DNA of 64,000 bases from Microbacterium sp. ProA8. GTDB taxonomy: Bacteria > Actinomycetota > Actinomycetes > Actinomycetales > Microbacteriaceae. The stretch is from contig NZ_CP157000.1 of assembly GCF_039905635.1 (NCBI RefSeq), positions 4,278,001 to 4,342,000 of the forward strand. The letters run 5' to 3'. Positions 1 to 10,003 of this stretch are shown in pieces; within the stretch, counting starts at the first letter, position 1, and every line of letters starts with the position of its first letter. The notes under the pieces were generated by a model. That model searched no databases, was not told where the DNA came from, and saw only the letters and a program-made list of their open reading frames with translations. The position numbers were made by a program, and so were the translations under genes.

Positions 1-800
1 GCCTCGGCATCCGGCGCGCCGACCACCACGAGCCGGTCGCCGGCGCGCAGCACGAAGACGTGCGCGCCGTAGAGCGCGGTGAGCACGTCGGAGCGCAGCA
101 CCTCCTGCGGCGTCCCCAGCGTGAAGCGGCCGTTGGCGATGTAGAGGATGCGGTCGACCTTGCCGAGCACCGGGTTGATGTCGTGCGTCACGAGCAGCAC
201 CGCGGCATCCTTCTCGCGGCGATGCCGGTCGATGAGACCGATGACGGCCTGCTGGTTGGCGAGGTCGAGGCTCGTGAGCGGCTCGTCGCACAGCAGCAGC
301 GGCGGATCGTCGGCGAGGGCCTGGCCCGCGCGCAGGCGCTGCTGCTCGCCGCCCGAGAGGAGCCCGACCGGCCGATCGGCGAACTCGCGCGCGCCGACGG
401 CGTCGATGAGCGTCTCGACGCGGGCGCGATCGCCGCGTCGCGGGATCGGCGGGCCGAAGCGGTGGCCGTCGACCCCGAGGGCGATGAGGTCGCGTCCGCG
501 CAGCGAGGTGTCGCGGGGCAGCGGCCGGGCCTGCGGGATGTAGCCGATGCGCCGGTTGCCGCGGCTCGTGACGGGTGCGCCCTCGACGGTGATCTCGCCG
601 CGCGAGAGCGGCTCGAGTCCCAGGATCGCCCGCAGCAGGGTGGTCTTGCCCGAGCCGCTGGGCCCGAGCACGGCGACCACCTCGCCGGCGTGCACGTCGA
701 GGTCGAGTCCCGACCACAGCTCGCGGTCGCCGCGCTGCAGGGCAGCGTTCCTGATGCTCAGCACCACGGGACGACCGGCGTGCGCAGAGGCGGGTGTCAC
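1..800 (-). CDS. znuC: Metal (zinc/manganese-type) ABC transporter ATP-binding protein, 3' end outside window
   Basis: This is the ATPase subunit that powers import of a divalent metal captured by the binding protein encoded just upstream. Reading the minus strand from a GTG at 800 gives about 266 residues with Walker A GPSGSGKTT near residues 46-54, ABC signature LLSGGEQQR, Walker B LLLCDEP and the switch-histidine motif VTHD. The frame is still open at the window edge, so the stop lies outside. The GTG overlaps the TGA of the binding-protein gene (GTGA, 797-800), which implies translational coupling. A permease gene would be expected next, beyond the edge. Zinc rather than manganese is inferred from the His-rich partner and the Zur-type box. 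Confidence 0.9.
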   Translation of the reverse strand, partial: MTPASAHAGRPVVLSIRNAALQRGDRELWSGLDLDVHAGEVVAVLGPSGSGKTTLLRAILGLEPLSRGEITVEGAPVTSRGNRRIGYIPQARPLPRDTSLRGRDLIALGVDGHRFGPPIPRRGDRARVETLIDAVGAREFADRPVGLLSGGEQQRLRAGQALADDPPLLLCDEPLTSLDLANQQAVIGLIDRHRREKDAAVLLVTHDINPVLGKVDRILYIANGRFTLGTPQEVLRSDVLTALYGAHVFVLRAGDRLVVVGAPDAE

Positions 801-1873
801 GCCTGCAGCGCCGTACTCAGCGCCTCGATGTTCGCCTGCATCCACGAGATGTAAGTCTCCCCCTCGGGCAGCGTTTCCGAAAACGCGATCACCGGGATGC
901 CGAGCCCGTCGGCCTCGTCGACGATCTCCTGCGTCTCGGCGCCGCCGGTCTGCGCGTTGGTGATCACGACGCTCACGTCACCGCCCCGCACGAGCGCGAG
1001 GGATTCGAGCAGCGTCGCGGGCGCGACATCCTGCCCCTCCTCGACGGCCTCGCTGAACGCCTCGGGGGTCGCGTTCTCGAGCCCTGCGGCCTCGATCAGG
1101 TACACCGGCACCGGCTCGGTGACGAACACCTTCTCGCCGCCGTGCGCGGCGCCGATGTCGCCGAGCGAGGCCTCGAGCGTCTCGACCTCGGCGCCGAACG
1201 CCTCGGCGTTCGCGATGAAGGTCTCGGCGTCGGCCGGGCTCAGCTCACCGAGCTCATCGGCGATCGCAGAGGCGACGTGCGCGATCGTGTGCGGGTCGTA
1301 CCAGACGTGCTCGTTGAAGCCCTCGACGTGGTCGTGCTCGTGCTCGTCCGCTTCATGCTCATCCGCCGCGTGCTCATCGGCCGCGTGCTCGTCCGCCGCG
1401 TCGGCGGCGGCATCCGTCTCTGCCGCCTCCGTCCCGGTGGGGTCCGTCTCCTCGGCGCTCCCCTCGGCGGGCGGGTCGGCGTGGCCGGCGTTGTCGGGCC
1501 AGTCGTGCGAGTACTCGACCGCGGTGACGACCGGGGCCTCGGTGCCGCTCGACTCGATGAGCGCGTCGATGAACGCGTCGTAGCCGCCGCCGTTCTCGAT
1601 GATGAGGTCGGCCTTCGACACCGCGAGCTGGTCGCGCGCGCTGGGCTCGAACGAGTGCGGGTCCTGCGACTCGTTGCTGACGATCGAGGTGACGTCCACG
1701 AGGTCGCCGCCGACCTCGGCCGCGATCTGCCCGTAGACGTTCGTCGACGCGACGACCGAGAGCTTTCCGCTCGCCTCGTCGCCCGCCTCGGCCGTGCCCG
1801 CGCATCCGGCGAGGACGAGGGCGGATGCCGCCCCCAGGCCGAACACGGGCAGAAAGCGTCGCAGCGAAGTCAT
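797..1873 (-). CDS. znuA: Zinc ABC transporter substrate-binding lipoprotein (ZnuA-like)
   Basis: This is an extracytoplasmic metal-binding subunit of 358 residues. A lipoprotein signal peptide ends in the lipobox LAGC with Cys24. A long acidic His-rich loop of repeated DEHAA-type units covers about residues 130-182, as in ZnuA-type zinc chaperones. Conserved ligand histidines are visible in DPHSFEPS (about 73) and NEHVWYDP (about 189). An in-frame upstream extension to 2005 exists, but ATG 1873 is preferred because it starts directly at the signal peptide and leaves the palindromic box at 1894-1908 in the promoter. It is the first gene of the operon with the ATPase at 1-800. Confidence 0.92.
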   Translation of the reverse strand: MTSLRRFLPVFGLGAASALVLAGCAGTAEAGDEASGKLSVVASTNVYGQIAAEVGGDLVDVTSIVSNESQDPHSFEPSARDQLAVSKADLIIENGGGYDAFIDALIESSGTEAPVVTAVEYSHDWPDNAGHADPPAEGSAEETDPTGTEAAETDAAADAADEHAADEHAADEHEADEHEHDHVEGFNEHVWYDPHTIAHVASAIADELGELSPADAETFIANAEAFGAEVETLEASLGDIGAAHGGEKVFVTEPVPVYLIEAAGLENATPEAFSEAVEEGQDVAPATLLESLALVRGGDVSVVITNAQTGGAETQEIVDEADGLGIPVIAFSETLPEGETYISWMQANIEALSTALQA

Positions 1874-1893
1874 GTGAGCGACTCTAACGCTAA

Positions 1894-1908
1894 TGAGAAT
1901 CGTTCTCA
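1894..1908. promoter_or_regulatory. Zur-type operator
   Basis: TGAGAATCGTTCTCA is a perfect 6-3-6 inverted repeat ending 21 bases before the ATG of the zinc-binding lipoprotein gene. It resembles the 15-bp Fur-family/Zur boxes known from actinobacteria. It lies between two divergent genes, so it could also affect the membrane protein starting at 1978. Zinc repression is inferred from the family and not shown. Confidence 0.8.
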
Positions 1909-1977
1909 AATCGCTGGCGGCGCCTCGCATGGAGCGCGCCCCGCAGCTCGCGTCGACGGCGCTGATATCGTCGGGCC

Positions 1978-2619
1978 GTGCAACTGCAGGCCGTCCGCCG
2001 TTCACTGCTGCTCGCCCTCCCCTTCCAGGCGGGCACCCTCGTCGTGGCTCTCGCGCTCTCGGCCGTAGGCCTGCCGACTCAGGTGCTGCTCACGGTGCTC
2101 CTCGCGCTGTCCATGTGGGCGCCGGCCGCCGCCGAGCTCGTCTTCCGCACGACCCTGCCGCGCGCGCTGCAGCTGCACTACCTGATCTTCATCACGCTCG
2201 GCCCGTACGCGGGCAGCGCGCTGAACGTCTACGTCGCGATCGCCGACTGGGACACCCTGATCCACTTCGACTCGGGAGTCATGCTCGCCTGGCTCGGGAT
2301 GCTGTGGGTCCGGCGCATCGAGGAGCGCTCGAGCATCTCGCTCCCCGCGTGGTTCTCGCTCACCGTCATCCAGCTGACCGCCATGGCCTTCGCCGCCGCG
2401 TGGGAGATCTGCGAGTTCGCGAGCGACCAGCTCATCGGAACCGTGTCACAGGGCGGTCTGGAAGACACCATGGCCGACATCATGGCGGGCACGATGGGCG
2501 GCCTGTTCGCGATCACGCTGCTGCTGATCCTCGGACGCCCTCGCTCGCTCGCGCCCGCCTCGCTCCTGCGCGCCTCGCACCGTGTCCCTCGGGAGTCCGC
2601 GACGACCAGCGACGACTGA
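1978..2619 (+). CDS. YjdF/DUF2238-like integral membrane protein
   Basis: This 213-residue multipass membrane protein has about five or six hydrophobic segments. Motifs are HFDSG at about residue 93 and WEICEFASD followed by GGLEDTMADIMAG near 140-170, a pattern of acidic residues inside membrane segments that is typical of the YjdF (DUF2238) family. The function of that family is unknown. It starts at GTG 1978, divergent from the zinc operon and only about 70 bases from the Zur-type box, which raises the possibility of shared metal control. The tail after about residue 185 is basic and cytoplasmic-looking. Confidence 0.7.
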   Translation: MQLQAVRRSLLLALPFQAGTLVVALALSAVGLPTQVLLTVLLALSMWAPAAAELVFRTTLPRALQLHYLIFITLGPYAGSALNVYVAIADWDTLIHFDSGVMLAWLGMLWVRRIEERSSISLPAWFSLTVIQLTAMAFAAAWEICEFASDQLIGTVSQGGLEDTMADIMAGTMGGLFAITLLLILGRPRSLAPASLLRASHRVPRESATTSDD

Positions 2620-2724
2620 GCCACGGCGCGGATTCGCGCCTGGGCGATGCGGGCCGGGTAGCTCGCGGCATCCACCGCGTCAACCCCGGCGGCCGCACGC
2701 GCAACCCGACCTACCGTGGCCCGC

Positions 2725-4236
2725 ATGTCGGATCCGTCGCTCCCGAGCGGGCTGCCCTGCCGACGGCAGCTCGCGGTGACCTGGGGAATCCCCGACCGCT
2801 ACGGCGGCATGACGGCGGCTCTCCTGCACCGCTCGCGACTGTTCGCACGCGCCGGCGCGACAGCCGACGTCGTGACCTTCGAGTCGCGGCCCGACTACGA
2901 CGTCGTGCGCGCCGACCTCGAGGAGCGCGGCGAGCTCGACGACGGAGTCGTGCTGCGCAACATCTACGAGGACTTCCGTGCGGCAACCCGCACCGCGATG
3001 CCGGCGCCGTCGCGGCCGTCCCCGGCGCCCGCGGCGCGCCCGCCCGACGATGAGATCGTCACCGCCGCCGGCACGGTGCGTCGCTGGACGACCGGCGACG
3101 TGCTCGTGCGGGTCGAGCATCTCCGCGCCGACGGCACCCTCGCCGTCCTCGAGCAGCTGCCGCGTGCGGATGCCTCCACCCGGGTCGTGACCGCCCTCGA
3201 TGTCCACGGGCGCGTCACGGGCCGGTGGGAGTCGCTCCGGCGCTTCCGCTTCGCCTGGCTGGACGAGGTGCTCGCCGGCGAGCCCGCGGTGGCGGTGGTC
3301 GACAGCAAGGTCGCGGCCCACTCGCTGCAGCACTACCGCCGTGCGAACGTCACGCTGATCCACCTGGTGCACGGCGCGCACCACGACGCCGCGGGGCGGC
3401 TGACGCAATCGCGTCGCGAGCTGTTCGAGCACCTCGACCGGTGGGATGCGGTCTGCTTCCTCACCGAGCGCCAGCGCGACACGGCGATCGCCGCGCTCGG
3501 CGACACCGGCGGACTCCACGTCGTCCACAATGCGGTGACCGTGCCGGATCGGATGCCGCTGCGGCCGCCCGACCGGCTGCACGGCGTGATCGTGTCGCGG
3601 CTCAGCCGTCTCAAGCGCCTCGATCAGGCCCTGGAGGTGATGGCGCGCGTGCGAGCGCTCGGCGTGCCGGTGACCGCCGAGATCGTGGGGGACGGCCCCG
3701 ACCGCCGACGCCTCGAGAAGGAGGCGGCCCGGCTCGGCCTCGACGGTGTGGTGCGCTTCGCCGGCTACACGACGAACGCTGCGGAGCGCTTCGCGGACGG
3801 CGCGTGGACGCTCCTCACCAGCCGCTCCGAGGGCGAGTCACTGTCGCTCCTCGAGGCGATGGGCGCCGGCTGCGTGCCCGTCGCGTACGACATCCCCTAC
3901 GGCCCGGCCGAGCTGATCCGGCCGGGCCGCACGGGTCACCTCGTGGCCGACGGAGACATCGCCGCCGCGACCGCGGCGCTCGTCGAGCTCTGCACGCTCG
4001 ATGACGACGCCTTCGCCGAACTGCGGCGCAGCGCGCGGCGCGTGGCCGAGGAGGGTCACAGCGATGACGCGGCACTCGCCCGGTGGGCCGAGGTCGAGCG
4101 TGCCGCGATGCGCCGGCACGACGACAGCCGCCGGCGGGCCCGCCGCTCGTTCGTGCGCCGCGCGGTCGGACGCGCGGTGCGGGTCAGTCGAGGAGCAGTG
4201 CGGGCTCTTCGAGGATCGACGCCACATCCGCGATGA
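2725..4236 (+). CDS. Glycosyltransferase family 4 protein
   Basis: This is a GT-B fold glycosyltransferase of about 503 residues. The C-terminal half carries the GT4 hallmarks: a strand-loop [14 protein letters not shown], a nucleotide-sugar segment [13 protein letters not shown], and the acceptor/donor motif [20 protein letters not shown] with its two glutamates. The N-terminal domain begins with [15 protein letters not shown]. The overall form resembles poly(glycerol-phosphate) or wall-teichoic-acid alpha-glucosyltransferases (TagE/TarM type), so a cell-wall glycopolymer is a reasonable substrate guess. A GTG nine bases upstream (2716) is an alternative start. The basic C-terminus runs 53 bases into the convergent E2 gene. 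Confidence 0.8.
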   Translation: MSDPSLPSGLPCRRQLAVTWGIPDRYGGMTAALLHRSRLFARAGATADVVTFESRPDYDVVRADLEERGELDDGVVLRNIYEDFRAATRTAMPAPSRPSPAPAARPPDDEIVTAAGTVRRWTTGDVLVRVEHLRADGTLAVLEQLPRADASTRVVTALDVHGRVTGRWESLRRFRFAWLDEVLAGEPAVAVVDSKVAAHSLQHYRRANVTLIHLVHGAHHDAAGRLTQSRRELFEHLDRWDAVCFLTERQRDTAIAALGDTGGLHVVHNAVTVPDRMPLRPPDRLHGVIVSRLSRLKRLDQALEVMARVRALGVPVTAEIVGDGPDRRRLEKEAARLGLDGVVRFAGYTTNAAERFADGAWTLLTSRSEGESLSLLEAMGAGCVPVAYDIPYGPAELIRPGRTGHLVADGDIAAATAALVELCTLDDDAFAELRRSARRVAEEGHSDDAALARWAEVERAAMRRHDDSRRRARRSFVRRAVGRAVRVSRGAVRALRGSTPHPR

Positions 4237-5566
4237 AGCGCGACATCCCGTCGCCGTCGACGACCCGGTGGTCGAACGAGCCGGCGACCGTGGTCACCCA
4301 GCGCGGACGCACCTCGCCGTCGACGACCCACGGCTTCTGGCGGATCGTGCCCAGCGCCACGATCCCGGCCTCGCCCGGGTTGATGATCGGGGTGCCCGCG
4401 TCCATGCCGAAGACACCGATGTTGGTGATGGTGATGGTGCCGCCGTGCTGGTCGGCGGGGGTGGTCTTCCCCTCCCGCGCGGTCAGCGTGAGCTTCTCCA
4501 GCGCCCGGGCCAGTTCGCGCATCGAGAGATCCTGCGCGTCCTTGATGTTCGGCACCAGGAGCCCGCGCGGAGTCGCCGCGGCGATCCCGAGGTTGACGTA
4601 GCGCCGGACGCGGATCTCGGCGCCGCCCTCGGCATCCACCCACGCGGCATTGACCATCGGGGTGCGCCGCGCGGCCCAGATCACGGCGCGCGCCATGATG
4701 AGCAGCGGCGAGACCTTGACGTCCGCGAAGTCCGGCGAGGTCTTCAGCCGCTTGACCAGCTCCATCGTGCGAGTGGCGTCGACGTCGGTCCACACCGAGA
4801 CGTGCGGGGCCGAGTACGCCGACTGCACCATCGCCGACGACGTGGCCTTGCGCACGCCCTTGACCGCGATGGTCTCCTCACGGCCGGCGGCGTCGGGAGC
4901 GGGCGTCGACGGCGCGACCTCCGCGGGGCCGGGCGTCGACCGGGCGGCGGTCGCCGGCGCGGCGACCGAGATGGTCTCTTCGCGCACGTCGCCCCACTCG
5001 GGCGTCTCGATGTTGCGGAAGACGCTCGCCTGCGACGCGTGGCGCACGACGTCGTCGCGGGTGACCTCACCGGCGGGGCCGCTCGGCGCGACCGCGGCCA
5101 GCTCCACCCCGAGATCGCGGGCGAGCTTGCGGATCGGGGGCTTCGCGATGATGCCGACGGATGCCGCGACTCGCTCGGCCGCCGGCACCGCGGGCCTGCG
5201 ACGGCGCGACTGGACATGACCGCCCGTCCCGTACCCGACGAGCACGGCGCCCGCGCCCTCGGCCGCTTCGGCGGGTTCGCCGTGCTCGGACTGCCCGACG
5301 GTCGCCGGGGACGCGGCATCCGTCGTCGAAGAGATGGTGATGATCGCCGTGCCGACGTTCACCGTGTCGCCCTCGGCGGCGAGCAGCTCGCCGACGGTGC
5401 CGGCGAACGGCGAGGGCAGCTCGACCAGCGACTTCGCGGTCTCGATCTCGACGAGCACGTCGTTGACCGCGACGCTGTCGCCCGGGCCCACCCGCCACTG
5501 AACGATCTCGGCCTCGGTGAGGCCTTCGCCGACATCGGGGAGGACGAACGTCTGGGTCGAGCTCAT
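4184..5566 (-). CDS. bkdC: Dihydrolipoamide acyltransferase (E2) of a branched-chain 2-oxoacid dehydrogenase complex
   Basis: This is the E2 core subunit of 460 residues. The N-terminal lipoyl domain (1-80) has the modified lysine at K45 in [11 protein letters not shown] peripheral-subunit-binding domain spans about 137-177 ([13 protein letters not shown]). The C-terminal catalytic domain (about 230-460) carries the active-site motif HRVVDG, with His433 and Asp437. It transfers acyl groups from E1-bound thiamine to CoA. It is the last gene of the aminotransferase-E1alpha-E1beta-E2 operon, but it is separated from E1beta by about 500 bases of palindromic repeats instead of the tight overlaps seen upstream. 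Confidence 0.93.
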   Translation of the reverse strand: MSSTQTFVLPDVGEGLTEAEIVQWRVGPGDSVAVNDVLVEIETAKSLVELPSPFAGTVGELLAAEGDTVNVGTAIITISSTTDAASPATVGQSEHGEPAEAAEGAGAVLVGYGTGGHVQSRRRRPAVPAAERVAASVGIIAKPPIRKLARDLGVELAAVAPSGPAGEVTRDDVVRHASQASVFRNIETPEWGDVREETISVAAPATAARSTPGPAEVAPSTPAPDAAGREETIAVKGVRKATSSAMVQSAYSAPHVSVWTDVDATRTMELVKRLKTSPDFADVKVSPLLIMARAVIWAARRTPMVNAAWVDAEGGAEIRVRRYVNLGIAAATPRGLLVPNIKDAQDLSMRELARALEKLTLTAREGKTTPADQHGGTITITNIGVFGMDAGTPIINPGEAGIVALGTIRQKPWVVDGEVRPRWVTTVAGSFDHRVVDGDGMSRFIADVASILEEPALLLD

Positions 5567-5587
5567 GGAGTGTCCTTTCGAAGAACC

Positions 5588-6066
5588 CGGTCGTTGAGCG
5601 AGGGAGCGCCAGCGACCGAGACGAAACGCGCCGAACCGAACCGAGACGCCGGGTGCAGGCGTTTCGTCTCGCTCGTTCCTCGCTCGCTCAACGACCGGGA
5701 GAAGGTTCCTCGGTCGCTGAGCGAGGGAGCGCCAGCGACCGAGACGAAACGCGCCGAACCGAACCGAGACGCCGGGTGCAGGCGTTTCGTCTCGCTCGTT
5801 CCTCGCTCGCTCAACGAGCGGGAGAAGGTTCCTCGGTCGTTGAGCGAGGGAGCGCCAGTGACCGAGACGAAACGCGCCGAACCGAACCGAGACGCCGGGT
5901 CCAGGCGTTTCGTCTCGCTCGTTCCTCGCTCGCTCAACGAGCGGGAGAAGGTTCCTCGGTCGTTGAGCGAGGGAGCGCCAGCGACCGAGACGAAACGCGC
6001 CGAACCGAACCGAGACGCCGGGTGCAGGCGTTTCGTCTCGCTCGTTCCTCGCTCGCTCAACGACCG
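5588..6066. repeat. Four tandem copies of a 110-bp palindromic repeat, period 123 bp, inside the bkd operon
   Basis: Units lie at 5588-5697, 5711-5820, 5834-5943 and 5957-6066. Each is an imperfect palindrome. Its outer arms are CGGTCGTTGAGCGAG and CTCGCTCAACGACCG, its inner arms GAGACGAAACGC and GCGTTTCGTCTC, around a loop of roughly 30 bases. Copies differ by single bases, for example TCGCTGAGCG in unit 2 and CCAGTGACC in unit 3. Open frames across the array (142 and 171 residues) arise only because 123 is divisible by three, and they show no gene-like features. Transcribed as part of the operon, each unit would fold into a long hairpin. Confidence 0.95.
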
Positions 6067-6074
6067 GCTCCCTC

Positions 6075-7106
6075 TCAATAGGCGAGGGACCGGTCGACGG
6101 CCTCGAGGATCCGGTCGGCGTCGGGCAGGAAGACGCCTTCGAGCTTGGCAGGGGGGAACGGCGCGTCGAACCCCGACACGCGCAGCACGGGGGCCTCGAG
6201 CGCGTAGAACGCGCGCTCCATCACGGTGGCCGCCACCTCGGAGCCGAGCGACGTGAAGCCCGGCGCCTCCTGCGCGTAGACCATGCGGCCGGTGCGCCGC
6301 ACCGATTCGAGGATCGGCCCGTAGTCCACAGGCGAGAGCGAGCGCAGGTCGATCACCTCGATGCTGGTGCCCTCGGCCTCGGCGAGCACGGCGGCCTGCA
6401 GCATCGTCGTCACCATGGCGCCGTGGCCGACGAGCGTGACGTCGGTGCCGCGGCGGACGATGCGCGACGCGTGCAGCGGCAGCGCGCGGGCCGACGTGTC
6501 GACCTCGCCCTTCTGCCAGTATTTGCTCTTCGGCTCGAGGAAGATGACCGGGTCGGCCGAGGCGATCGCGTCCTGGATCATCCAGTAGCCGTCGTTGGGT
6601 GTCGACGGGCTCACGACGCGCAGTCCCGGGGTGTGCGTGAAGTACGCCTCGGGGCTCTCCTGGTGGTGCTCGATGGCGCCGATGTGCCCGCCGTACGGGA
6701 TGCGGATGACGACCGGCATCTGCACCGCACCCTCGAGGCGGTTGGTGATCTTCGCCAGCTGCGAGGTGATCTGGTCGAACGCGGGGAACACGAACCCGTC
6801 GAACTGGATCTCGACCACCGGTCGGAACCCGGCCAGCGCCAGCCCGATCGCCGTGCCCACGAGTCCGGACTCCGCCAGCGGGCTGTCGATCACCCGCTGC
6901 TCGCCGAACTCCGCCTGCAGGCCCTCGGTGATGCGGAAGACCCCGCCGAGCTTGCCGATGTCCTCACCCATCAGCAGCACGCGGTCGCTGCCCGCGAGGG
7001 ACGCGCGCAGGCCGGCGTTGATGGCCCGGCTGAGCGGCATCGTCTGGACGGCCGCGGCCGCGTCGGCTTCCGTCGCGCTCGTCGCGCGGATGTCGGTGTC
7101 GGTCAC
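6075..7106 (-). CDS. bkdB: Branched-chain 2-oxoacid dehydrogenase E1 component, beta subunit
   Basis: This 343-residue subunit pairs with E1-alpha to form the thiamine-diphosphate decarboxylase of the complex. It shows the transketolase pyrimidine-binding domain ([19 protein letters not shown], then [17 protein letters not shown]) and the C-terminal regulatory domain. The long minus-strand frame extends upstream to 7865, but the family N-terminus fits GTG 7106, which overlaps the TGA of E1-alpha as GTGA. The four palindromic repeats begin immediately after the stop. Confidence 0.93.
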   Translation of the reverse strand: MTDTDIRATSATEADAAAAVQTMPLSRAINAGLRASLAGSDRVLLMGEDIGKLGGVFRITEGLQAEFGEQRVIDSPLAESGLVGTAIGLALAGFRPVVEIQFDGFVFPAFDQITSQLAKITNRLEGAVQMPVVIRIPYGGHIGAIEHHQESPEAYFTHTPGLRVVSPSTPNDGYWMIQDAIASADPVIFLEPKSKYWQKGEVDTSARALPLHASRIVRRGTDVTLVGHGAMVTTMLQAAVLAEAEGTSIEVIDLRSLSPVDYGPILESVRRTGRMVYAQEAPGFTSLGSEVAATVMERAFYALEAPVLRVSGFDAPFPPAKLEGVFLPDADRILEAVDRSLAY

Positions 7107-8284
7107 GATGCGCCTCCCTCGAGGGATGCCTCGTACCCGGCGAGCCACTCCCGCTGCTCGGCCATGAGGGGGTGGGGTTCGGAGTACACGTGGGCGAACA
7201 TCTCGTCGGGCTCGAGTCCGCCCAGCGCGTTGGTGCGCGTGCGGATGTCGTCGGCGAGAGCCGCACCCTCCGCGTCCACCTCGGCGAAGAACGACTCCGA
7301 CGCGCCGCGGGCGAGCAGGAAGGCCCTCATGCGGGCGAGGGGGTCGCGGCGACGCCACGCCTCCTCCTCGCTCGAGGGGCGGTACTTCGTGGGGTCGTCG
7401 CTCGTCGTGTGCGCGCCGAGGCGGTAGGTCATCGCCTCGATCGCCTGCGGTCCGCCGCCGGCGCGCGCGTCGTCGAGCGCGGCCCGCGTGACGGCCCAGC
7501 TCGCGAGCACGTCGTTTCCGTCGATCAGCGTGCTCGGCATCCCGTAGCCCGCGCCGCGCTTGTACAGCGGCGAGCGCGACTGCGTCGAGACCGGCACCGA
7601 GATCGCCCACTGGTTGTTCTGGAGGAAGAACACCTCGGGGGTGCGGTAGCTCGCGGCGAAGACCATCGCCTCGTGCACGTCGCCCTGGCTGGAGGCGCCG
7701 TCGCCGTAGTAGACGATGACGGCCTCGTCGCGATCGGCGTCGCCGGTGCCGCAGCGCCCGTCGAAGACGAGACCCATGCCGAACCCCGTCGCGTGCAGCG
7801 TCTGCGAGCCGAGCACGAGCGTGTAGATGTGGGTGTTGCCGTTCTTGGGGTCGGTCGGGTCCCATCCGCCGTGCGTCAGTCCGCGCATCACGCGGATGAT
7901 GTCGATCGGGTCGACGCCGCGGATCTTCGTGACGACGTGCTCGCGGTAGGACGGGAAGATGTGGTCCTGCGTCCGCGCCGCGCGTGCGGAGCCGACCTGC
8001 GCGGCCTCCTGGCCGTAGCTCGGCGGCCAGAGGGCGAGCTGTCCCTGGCGCTGCAGGTTGGTCGCCTGCACGTCGAACGCGCGGATGACCGCCATGTCGC
8101 GGTAGAACGTCTCGAGGTCGGCATCGGTCAGCGCATCGACGGCGGCGCGATATCGCTCGGCCGCGGGGGTCGGAGCGAAGGTGCCGTCCGCTTCGAGGAA
8201 GCGGACGAGTGCGGGGTCTTCGGGCACGGTGGTCTCCGAAGGTGCCGGGGCGCCAGTCGTCACCAAGTCTTCAGGCGGGGTCAC
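7103..8284 (-). CDS. bkdA: Branched-chain 2-oxoacid dehydrogenase E1 component, alpha subunit
   Basis: This 393-residue thiamine-diphosphate-binding subunit decarboxylates branched-chain 2-oxoacids. The cofactor motif is visible as [20 protein letters not shown] followed by [10 protein letters not shown], the usual GDG-to-NN spacing. The phosphorylation-loop-like segment [16 protein letters not shown] is conserved in E1-alpha proteins. It starts at GTG 8284, overlapping the stop of the aminotransferase gene (GTGA). The products would supply iso- and anteiso-acyl-CoA starters for the branched fatty acids typical of Microbacteriaceae membranes. Confidence 0.93.
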   Translation of the reverse strand: MTPPEDLVTTGAPAPSETTVPEDPALVRFLEADGTFAPTPAAERYRAAVDALTDADLETFYRDMAVIRAFDVQATNLQRQGQLALWPPSYGQEAAQVGSARAARTQDHIFPSYREHVVTKIRGVDPIDIIRVMRGLTHGGWDPTDPKNGNTHIYTLVLGSQTLHATGFGMGLVFDGRCGTGDADRDEAVIVYYGDGASSQGDVHEAMVFAASYRTPEVFFLQNNQWAISVPVSTQSRSPLYKRGAGYGMPSTLIDGNDVLASWAVTRAALDDARAGGGPQAIEAMTYRLGAHTTSDDPTKYRPSSEEEAWRRRDPLARMRAFLLARGASESFFAEVDAEGAALADDIRTRTNALGGLEPDEMFAHVYSEPHPLMAEQREWLAGYEASLEGGAS

Positions 8285-9402
8285 CGTTCTACGCTAGCCC
8301 GCACTCCTGGGTGCCCTTCGGGGAGGTTCTTCACAACGGATGCTGCAATCCCTAGGACCTTGTCAACAGATTCCTCTTCGCCGACCGAGATGCGGATGCC
8401 GTCGCCGGCGAACGGGCGGACGATCAGGCCGGCCTCCTCGAAGGCTGCCGCGAAGGTCGCGGTCTCGCCTCCGGCCGGGAGCCACACGAAGTTGCCCTGC
8501 GCCTCCGGGACGTTCCACCCGGCCTCGCGCAGGCCGTCGGCGAGGCGGTCGCGGCGATCGGCGATGACGCCGACGCGTTCGAGCAGCTCGCTCTCGGCAT
8601 CGAGGCTCGCGAGGGCCGCCTCCTCGGCGTGCGCGGTGACAGACAGCGGGATGGCGGTGCTGCGGGCGGCGTCGAGGACGCGCGGGTGGCCGACGGCGTA
8701 GCCGACGCGGAGGGCCGCGAGCCCGTAGGCCTTGCTGAAGGTGCGCAGCACCACGACGTTCGCGGGGGCGTCGGTCGCCAGCACACGGGCACCGTCGACG
8801 GCGTCGGGGTCGGTGACGAACTCGGAGTACGCCTCGTCGAGGATCACGAGCACGTCGGAGGGCACGCGGGCGACGAACCCGTCGAACTCGGCCTGGGTCA
8901 CGACGGGGCCGGTGGGGTTGTTCGGGCTGCACACGATGATGGCGCGCGTGCGCTCCGTGATCGCGGCGGCCATCGCGTCGAGGTCGTGGCGGGCGCCGGC
9001 GGCGAGCGGCACCTGCACGGCGGTGGCGCCGGCCACGACCGCGAGCCACGGATAGGCCTCGAAGGAGCGCCAGGCGTAGATGACCTCATCGCCCGGGCCG
9101 GACGTCGCCAGCACGAGCTGGGCCAGGATCGAGACGCTTCCGGCACCGATATGGATGCCGTCGGCCCCGACTCCGAATCGCTCGGCCAGACGCTCCCGCA
9201 GGCGTGCGGCGCTGGCGTCGGGGTACCTGTTCAGCGCGGTCGCCGCCTGCACGCGCTCGAGGACGCCGGGCAGCGGGTCGAACGGGTTCTCGTTGCTCGA
9301 CAGCTTGAACGCCTCTGCGCCGGCCTGCCGGCCCTGCTTGTACGGCGGCAGCGCGGCGACTTCAGGGCGCACGCGGACGGGGATCTCGGGAGCGTCGGTC
9401 AC
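8281..9402 (-). CDS. hisC: Histidinol-phosphate/aromatic aminotransferase-type fold-I PLP enzyme
   Basis: This is a PLP-dependent aminotransferase of 373 residues. The N-terminal [15 protein letters not shown] is typical of HisC. The PLP lysine lies in [16 protein letters not shown], with SPNNPTGP and DEAYSEF preceding it. It heads the bkd operon and overlaps E1-alpha by four bases, so it may supply branched-chain or aromatic 2-oxoacids instead of (or besides) acting in histidine synthesis. Actinobacterial HisC paralogues are known to act as aromatic aminotransferases. No other his genes are nearby, so the symbol reflects the family only. Confidence 0.8.
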   Translation of the reverse strand: MTDAPEIPVRVRPEVAALPPYKQGRQAGAEAFKLSSNENPFDPLPGVLERVQAATALNRYPDASAARLRERLAERFGVGADGIHIGAGSVSILAQLVLATSGPGDEVIYAWRSFEAYPWLAVVAGATAVQVPLAAGARHDLDAMAAAITERTRAIIVCSPNNPTGPVVTQAEFDGFVARVPSDVLVILDEAYSEFVTDPDAVDGARVLATDAPANVVVLRTFSKAYGLAALRVGYAVGHPRVLDAARSTAIPLSVTAHAEEAALASLDAESELLERVGVIADRRDRLADGLREAGWNVPEAQGNFVWLPAGGETATFAAAFEEAGLIVRPFAGDGIRISVGEEESVDKVLGIAASVVKNLPEGHPGVRASVER

Positions 9403-9412
9403 GGTCCCGAGT

Positions 9413-9784
9413 CTACGAGCGGGGGATCAGATGCGCTTCCCACGCCGCAGCGGACGCCTCGAGGCTGACGCGCCCTTCGGCCACACCCACGACCAGATCG
9501 AAGCCCTCATCGGCCGTCATGTCGTGCCGGAACCCGTTGATCCACGAGAACGTCACGGCCAGCGTCCATCCGCTGCGTTTGTTGCCGTCGACGAACGGAT
9601 GATTCCGCACCACACTCTCGAGCAACGCTGCCGCCTTGAGAGACAGCGCCGGATAGGCGTCGTCACCGAGAAGAGTCGTCGCCGGCCGGGCGATGGCGGA
9701 TGCGAGCAAGCCGGCATCGCGGATATGGAATCCGAGTCGTGTGGCGATGTGGAGTGCGTCGTCGAGGCCGAGGAATCGGGTCAT
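9413..9784 (-). CDS. doc: Doc-type (Fic-fold) toxin of a toxin-antitoxin pair
   Basis: This 123-residue protein contains the Doc/Fic active-site loop [11 protein letters not shown] (consensus HPFxxGNxR). Doc enzymes phosphorylate elongation factor Tu and arrest translation until neutralised by a partner. The gene follows the small antitoxin gene with an ATGA overlap at 9781-9784, the standard antitoxin-first arrangement. The length fits the single-domain Doc family (about 120-130 residues). All residues of the loop are intact, so it should be active. Confidence 0.88.
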   Translation of the reverse strand: MTRFLGLDDALHIATRLGFHIRDAGLLASAIARPATTLLGDDAYPALSLKAAALLESVVRNHPFVDGNKRSGWTLAVTFSWINGFRHDMTADEGFDLVVGVAEGRVSLEASAAAWEAHLIPRS

Positions 9785-9981
9785 GCGTCTTCGAGCCGCC
9801 GCAGCAGCTCGGCATCGTGGCTCAGTACGAAGTCGATGGCGTCGTCCACGTCGACGCGACGCGCTCGACGCGCCACGATGAGCTCGACCCCCTGCAGAAC
9901 GAGCGCGTGCTTCGAAACGTGTTCGGCCTCAGCGATCGCGTCGAGGGCCCGATCGAGTTCTTCTGGAAGTCGAATCGTCAT
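9781..9981 (-). CDS. Ribbon-helix-helix antitoxin partner of Doc
   Basis: This 66-residue protein begins MTIRLPEELDRALDAIA, a ribbon-helix-helix DNA-binding pattern, followed by an acidic helical C-terminus that would neutralise the toxin. The start was chosen at ATG 9981 because GGAG sits six bases before it. The in-frame ATG at 9987 abuts the GGAG, and the frame continues to 10062 without support. It is followed by doc with an ATGA overlap. Autoregulation through the inverted repeat at 10004-10020 is likely. Confidence 0.85.
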   Translation of the reverse strand: MTIRLPEELDRALDAIAEAEHVSKHALVLQGVELIVARRARRVDVDDAIDFVLSHDAELLRRLEDA

Positions 9982-10003
9982 CGCCATCTCCAAAGGGTAA
10001 GTC

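Noticed and set aside
5563..6081. Open frames of 171 residues (-) and 142 residues (+) across the tandem repeats
   Set aside because: They exist only because the 123-bp period keeps frame. Both strands translate to the same repetitive Arg/Ser-rich units with no start signals or family match.
4001..6256. A 751-residue + frame over the E2 gene and repeat array
   Set aside because: It is antisense to bkdC and merges with the repeat array. There is no domain and the composition is shadow-like.
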